Below are positions 60,851-64,000 of a DNA stretch of 64,000 nucleotides, piece after piece. The position numbers and the translations under genes were made by a program. A model generated the notes under the pieces. That model was not told where the DNA came from. It searched no databases and was given only the letters and a program-made list of their open reading frames with translations. The DNA comes from UBA6522 sp965221035 (GTDB lineage Bacteria; Pseudomonadota; Gammaproteobacteria; Steroidobacterales; Rariloculaceae): the NCBI GenBank assembly GCA_965221035.1, contig OZ244860.1, positions 2,914,001 through 2,978,000 of the forward strand. Reading direction: 5' to 3'. Every line of letters begins with the position of its first letter. Position 1 is the stretch's first letter.

Positions 60851-60851
60851 A

Positions 60852-63263
60852 ATGGCTTACACACTACTTGGAAAGGACTTCACCCCGCCCGACGTGCGGG
60901 CCAAGGTCACGGGCGGCGCCAAATATGCCGAGGACTTCCGCGCCGAAGGCATGGCGTTCTGCAAGCTTCTACTGAGTCCCGCGCCCCATGCGCGGATCAC
61001 CAACGTGGATGTCTCGGCGGCGCTTGAAATGGAAGGTGTCCTCGGAGTCCTTCAGGCCTCCGAGTTGCGCGCGCCGCCGGCGCCGTTGGAGCCTGCGCTC
61101 ACGGACGAGCCGCTCTTTGTCGGGCAGCCGATACTGGCGGTGGCCGCCGAGAACGAAACCATCGCGTCGGACGCGCTGGATGCCATCCGCTACGACCTCG
61201 AACCACTGCCCTTCACCGTCGATCCGCTGGAATCGCTCTACCCGGGCGGCCCCAGCGCGCGGTCCGACGGCAACGCAGCGGTGGTCAACTACGGCAATAC
61301 GGTGGTCGAGACCCGGCACTGGACCGCACAGGATTTCGCCGCCGCGGGCGAGGGCCAGCTTCCCACCGGGGAGCCCAACATGGAGTGGTCCTACGGTGAC
61401 GTCGAGCAGGCGCTTGCCGACGCGGCACTGGTGCTGGACGAGAGCTTTGTCACGGCGGGACTGGCCCATCACAGCATGGAGCCACGCACTACCATGGCCT
61501 ACTGGGAGAACGGCAAGTGCCATCTCCAAGGCTCGGTGCAGAGCCAGAGCTTCTCCATGCCGATCCTGTCGGGCATGCTGGGCATTCCGCAGGAGGACAT
61601 CGTGTTCGTGTCCGAATTTTGCGGCGGAGGCTTCGGTTCCAAGGCCGTGCCCTTCCCGAGCATGGTGATTCCGGCCAATCTGTCCCGAAAGATTGGACGG
61701 CCGGTCATGATGCGCCTGACCCGCCATGAAGAGTACAGTCTGGGATTGGCCCGAACGGGTTTCCAGGGCCGGATCCGGCTGGGCTTCAGCGCGGACGGCC
61801 GGGTGACCGCGGCCGACCTGTTCCTGATCCAGGAAAACGGTCCGCACGCCGGATTCCCCAATCTCACCGGCGCCGCGGCGGGCGTATCGGCGATGTACCA
61901 GCCGGAGTCCATGCGCTTCCGAGGCGTGGGGGTGTTCACCAATACGCCGCCGCGCATGGCCCAGCGCGGACCGGGCTTCAACGAAATGTCCGCCGCAATC
62001 GAACCGCTGATTGACAAGGCGGCGCGCGAACTGGGCATCGATCCGCTCGAAATTCGCCTGACCAACGCGCCGGGCGAGGGCGCCACAGTGGGACCGCAGC
62101 GCGTTCCGCTGACCAGCGCGTTCATGCCCGAGGCGCTGAACATGGCCGCCGAGCAGTTCAATTGGGAAGAGCGCAGCGCGCAGAGCGGACAGGAGAATGG
62201 TTCAAGGGTAATCGGCGTAGGTATCGGGCAGGCGTACCATCCGGCCGGCAACAACGGCTTCGACGGGCTTGTTCGTCTGTCGCCCGAAGGCAAGCTCCAC
62301 ATTCACACCGGTGTGGGCAACCTTGGCACCTATTCCCACAGCGCCACCTCCCGCGTGGCCGCGGAAGTGCTCAAGTGCGACTGGGCCGACTGCGTCATCG
62401 AGCGTGGCGACAGTCGCCGGCACCTGCCCCACAACCAGGGTCAGTTCGGCAGCAACACCTCCTTCACCATGAGCCGCACCAACTACGTGGCGGCCATGGA
62501 TGCGGTGACCAAGTTGAAGGAAATTGCCGCCATGGACCTGGGCGGGTCGCCGGAGGACTACGATATCGGCGGTCACCGGGTGTTCGCAAGGGACGATGAA
62601 TCCAGGTCCCTCAGCTATGCGGATGCGGCCCGGCGGGCCATCGAGCTGGGCGGAAAGTACTCCGGTGAGGAGGCTCCCGAGGACATCAATCCCACCACCC
62701 AGATGGCCGTTGCCGGGCTGGCCGGGACCGGCCTGATCGGCGTGGCCAGGGACAACATCGAACTGAACGGCCAGCCAGCCGCCCATGTCGCCGGCTGCGC
62801 GATGGTCGAACTGGACCGGGAGACCGGGCATGTGGAGATCATCGATTACGCTGCGGCTGTGGACTGCGGCACCGTCGTCCATCCCATGAGCCTCGCCACC
62901 CAGACCAAGGGCGGAGCGGTGATGGGCTTCGGCATGGCATTGTACGAAAAGCACATCTACGACTCCCAGAACGGGCTGCCGGGTGCCGTCGGGTTTTACC
63001 AGGCCAAGCCACCTTCCTATCTGGATGTGCCGCTTGAGATGCAGACTGGCGCGGTGGATATCGCCGATCCGGAGAATCCGGTGGGAGTCAAGGGTGTGGG
63101 CGAACCGGTCATGGGCGCCGGGCTGGCGGCGGTGCTGAACGCCATCGCCGACGCCATGGGCGGGCATGTGTTCAACCGCACACCCGTGACCACCGACATG
63201 ATCGTCAACGCATTGGCTGGCCGGGAGCAATCCCACGGCCCGCTGGACGTCAATACAGCCTAG
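60852..63263 (+). CDS. Molybdopterin-binding large subunit of periplasmic aldehyde/xanthine dehydrogenase (PaoC-like)
   Basis: 803 aa. Catalytic Moco subunit. N-terminal hammerhead domain (KVTGGAKYAEDF), Moco motifs FCGGGFGSKA near residue 258 and RMAQRGPGFNEMSAAIE, and the catalytic Glu in GVGEPVMGAG near 751. The start ATG at 60852 aligns with the paralog at 1495-3909; GTG at 60843 would add three residues. It lacks the Gly/Met insert of the paralog. The gene order here is 2Fe-2S, Moco, FAD, unlike the A-B-C (2Fe-2S, FAD, Moco) order of E. coli pao. Substrate unknown: aldehydes or N-heterocycles. Confidence 0.92.
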   Translation: MAYTLLGKDFTPPDVRAKVTGGAKYAEDFRAEGMAFCKLLLSPAPHARITNVDVSAALEMEGVLGVLQASELRAPPAPLEPALTDEPLFVGQPILAVAAENETIASDALDAIRYDLEPLPFTVDPLESLYPGGPSARSDGNAAVVNYGNTVVETRHWTAQDFAAAGEGQLPTGEPNMEWSYGDVEQALADAALVLDESFVTAGLAHHSMEPRTTMAYWENGKCHLQGSVQSQSFSMPILSGMLGIPQEDIVFVSEFCGGGFGSKAVPFPSMVIPANLSRKIGRPVMMRLTRHEEYSLGLARTGFQGRIRLGFSADGRVTAADLFLIQENGPHAGFPNLTGAAAGVSAMYQPESMRFRGVGVFTNTPPRMAQRGPGFNEMSAAIEPLIDKAARELGIDPLEIRLTNAPGEGATVGPQRVPLTSAFMPEALNMAAEQFNWEERSAQSGQENGSRVIGVGIGQAYHPAGNNGFDGLVRLSPEGKLHIHTGVGNLGTYSHSATSRVAAEVLKCDWADCVIERGDSRRHLPHNQGQFGSNTSFTMSRTNYVAAMDAVTKLKEIAAMDLGGSPEDYDIGGHRVFARDDESRSLSYADAARRAIELGGKYSGEEAPEDINPTTQMAVAGLAGTGLIGVARDNIELNGQPAAHVAGCAMVELDRETGHVEIIDYAAAVDCGTVVHPMSLATQTKGGAVMGFGMALYEKHIYDSQNGLPGAVGFYQAKPPSYLDVPLEMQTGAVDIADPENPVGVKGVGEPVMGAGLAAVLNAIADAMGGHVFNRTPVTTDMIVNALAGREQSHGPLDVNTA

Positions 63264-63276
63264 AGGAGCTTGAGCC

Positions 63277-64000
63277 ATGTCCAAAGACATGATGCGCGCA
63301 TTTGAACTCTATCAACCCGACAGCGTGGACAACGCCGTGGAGCTGCTGGGCCGATTCGGCGCGGACGGTTGGGCGATGGCGGGCGGCAACGATTCGCTCG
63401 ACTGGTTCAAGGATCGAGTGAAATATGCCGGCTCCGTGGTCGACCTGTCGGGAGTGGAGGCCCTGAAGGGCATCCGCGAGACGGCCGACGGCATCGAGAT
63501 CGGCGCCATGACGACGCTGACCGAGATCGAGACCAGCCCCTTGATACAGGAGCGGTATGGCATTCTGGCCGATTCCGCGCGGCGGGTCGCCAGTCCGCAG
63601 ATCCGCAACGTGAGCACCATCGGTGGCAATGTCTGTCAGGACACCCGCTGCTGGTACTACCGTTACGGCGTGGATTGCTACCGGGCCGGAGGAAATAGCT
63701 GTTACGCGGATACGCCACAGGGACAGAACCGCGAACATTGCCTGTGGGGCGCCGACCGCTGCATCGCGGTCACGCCTTCTGACACGGCGCCGGCGCTGGT
63801 GGTGCTGGACGCGCGGATGGTTATCATGAACGGCGATGGCGAACGGGAGGTGCCGGCTGAGGAATTCTTCATCGGCCCGGACATCGACATCGAGCGGATG
63901 ACGGTTCTAGAGCCGGGTGATCTGCTGACCGCGATCCGAATTCCCAACGACTGGGCCGGTGCCCGGTTCTATTTCGAGAAAGTCGCGGACCGAAACACCT
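63277..64000 (+). CDS. FAD-binding subunit of periplasmic aldehyde/xanthine dehydrogenase (PaoB-like), 3' end cut by window
   Basis: The first 241 codons are present. PCMH-type FAD domain: AGGNDSLDWFK and SPQIRNVSTIGGNV. A Cys-rich loop follows: NVCQDTRCWYYR, DCYRAGGNSC and REHC...DRC, before TPSDTAPALVVLDA. In PaoB and 4-hydroxybenzoyl-CoA reductase beta subunits a loop at this place holds an extra 4Fe-4S cluster, so one is expected here. ATG at 63277 has GAGGAG nine bases upstream, 13 bp after the Moco gene. The protein continues past base 64000. Confidence 0.9.
   Translation, partial: MSKDMMRAFELYQPDSVDNAVELLGRFGADGWAMAGGNDSLDWFKDRVKYAGSVVDLSGVEALKGIRETADGIEIGAMTTLTEIETSPLIQERYGILADSARRVASPQIRNVSTIGGNVCQDTRCWYYRYGVDCYRAGGNSCYADTPQGQNREHCLWGADRCIAVTPSDTAPALVVLDARMVIMNGDGEREVPAEEFFIGPDIDIERMTVLEPGDLLTAIRIPNDWAGARFYFEKVADRNT

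Noticed and set aside
1..64000. Insertion sequences, integrases, phage genes, rRNA and tRNA genes
   Set aside because: None were recognised on either strand, so the accessory look of the region cannot be tied to a visible mobile element.

Overview
The window is GC-rich, densely coded DNA from one bacterium. Three TonB-dependent receptors with 'EEVVVTGS'-type TonB boxes, a CpxR/CpxA-like two-component pair and many exported (Sec, Tat or lipoprotein) enzymes point to a Gram-negative proteobacterium, most likely a gammaproteobacterium with an oligotrophic or particle/host-associated scavenging life. No rRNA, tRNA, insertion sequence, phage gene or CRISPR array was seen, so the lineage call is an inference from gene style only.

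Layout. 1-7.1 kb (minus strand): periplasmic hydrolases and an oxidoreductase subunit (PhoD-type phosphatase, an orphan molybdopterin dehydrogenase large subunit, an orphan ribbon-helix-helix protein, a 141-bp nested palindrome, a sulfatase, a Tat-exported HD protein). 7.5-17.5 kb: two TonB receptors bracket a tight five-gene operon of small exported proteins built from two families. Family A is DUF6152-like and starts 'HH' after signal cleavage. Family B carries a 'GRxE..LVIET' motif. They occur singly (A, B, A, B) and as an A-B fusion. 17.5-20.7 kb: VOC protein, response regulator, histidine kinase and a Phd/PIN toxin-antitoxin pair. 20.7-28.1 kb: exported alpha/beta hydrolase, beta-carbonic anhydrase, DUF5916 outer-membrane protein and a third TonB receptor.

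28.2-40.6 kb (minus strand): a long nitrogen catabolic cluster with NCS1 permease, hydantoinase/oxoprolinase-like protein, two DUF1989 proteins (carboxyguanidine deiminase-like), a biotin-dependent urea/guanidine carboxylase, an allophanate hydrolase without its C-terminal domain, a DUF917 protein, a hydantoin racemase-like protein and a quinone-reductase-like dehydrogenase. Together they could import a cyclic or guanidino nitrogen compound and release ammonia and CO2.

40.8-57.9 kb: amino acid and peptide metabolism, with an EutB-like dehydratase, NhaC antiporter, an S9 peptidase / N-acyl-D-amino-acid deacylase / S9 peptidase operon, two divergent SUMF1-domain proteins (one fused to DUF2911-like repeats, one to a metallo-beta-lactamase domain), an aminotransferase, an ornithine-cyclodeaminase homolog and a GMC oxidoreductase with its small subunit.

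58.2-64 kb: a second A-B fusion, then a single A protein followed by a three-subunit periplasmic aldehyde/xanthine-dehydrogenase-type enzyme (PaoABC-like, gene order A-C-B, last gene cut by the window edge). Its large subunit is a close paralog of the orphan one at 1.5-3.9 kb. The repeated pairing of A/B proteins with molybdenum dehydrogenase subunits and TonB receptors, together with five mature N-termini that all read His-His with a conserved Pro-His about 28 residues on, is the best candidate here for an undescribed periplasmic system, possibly metal-binding.
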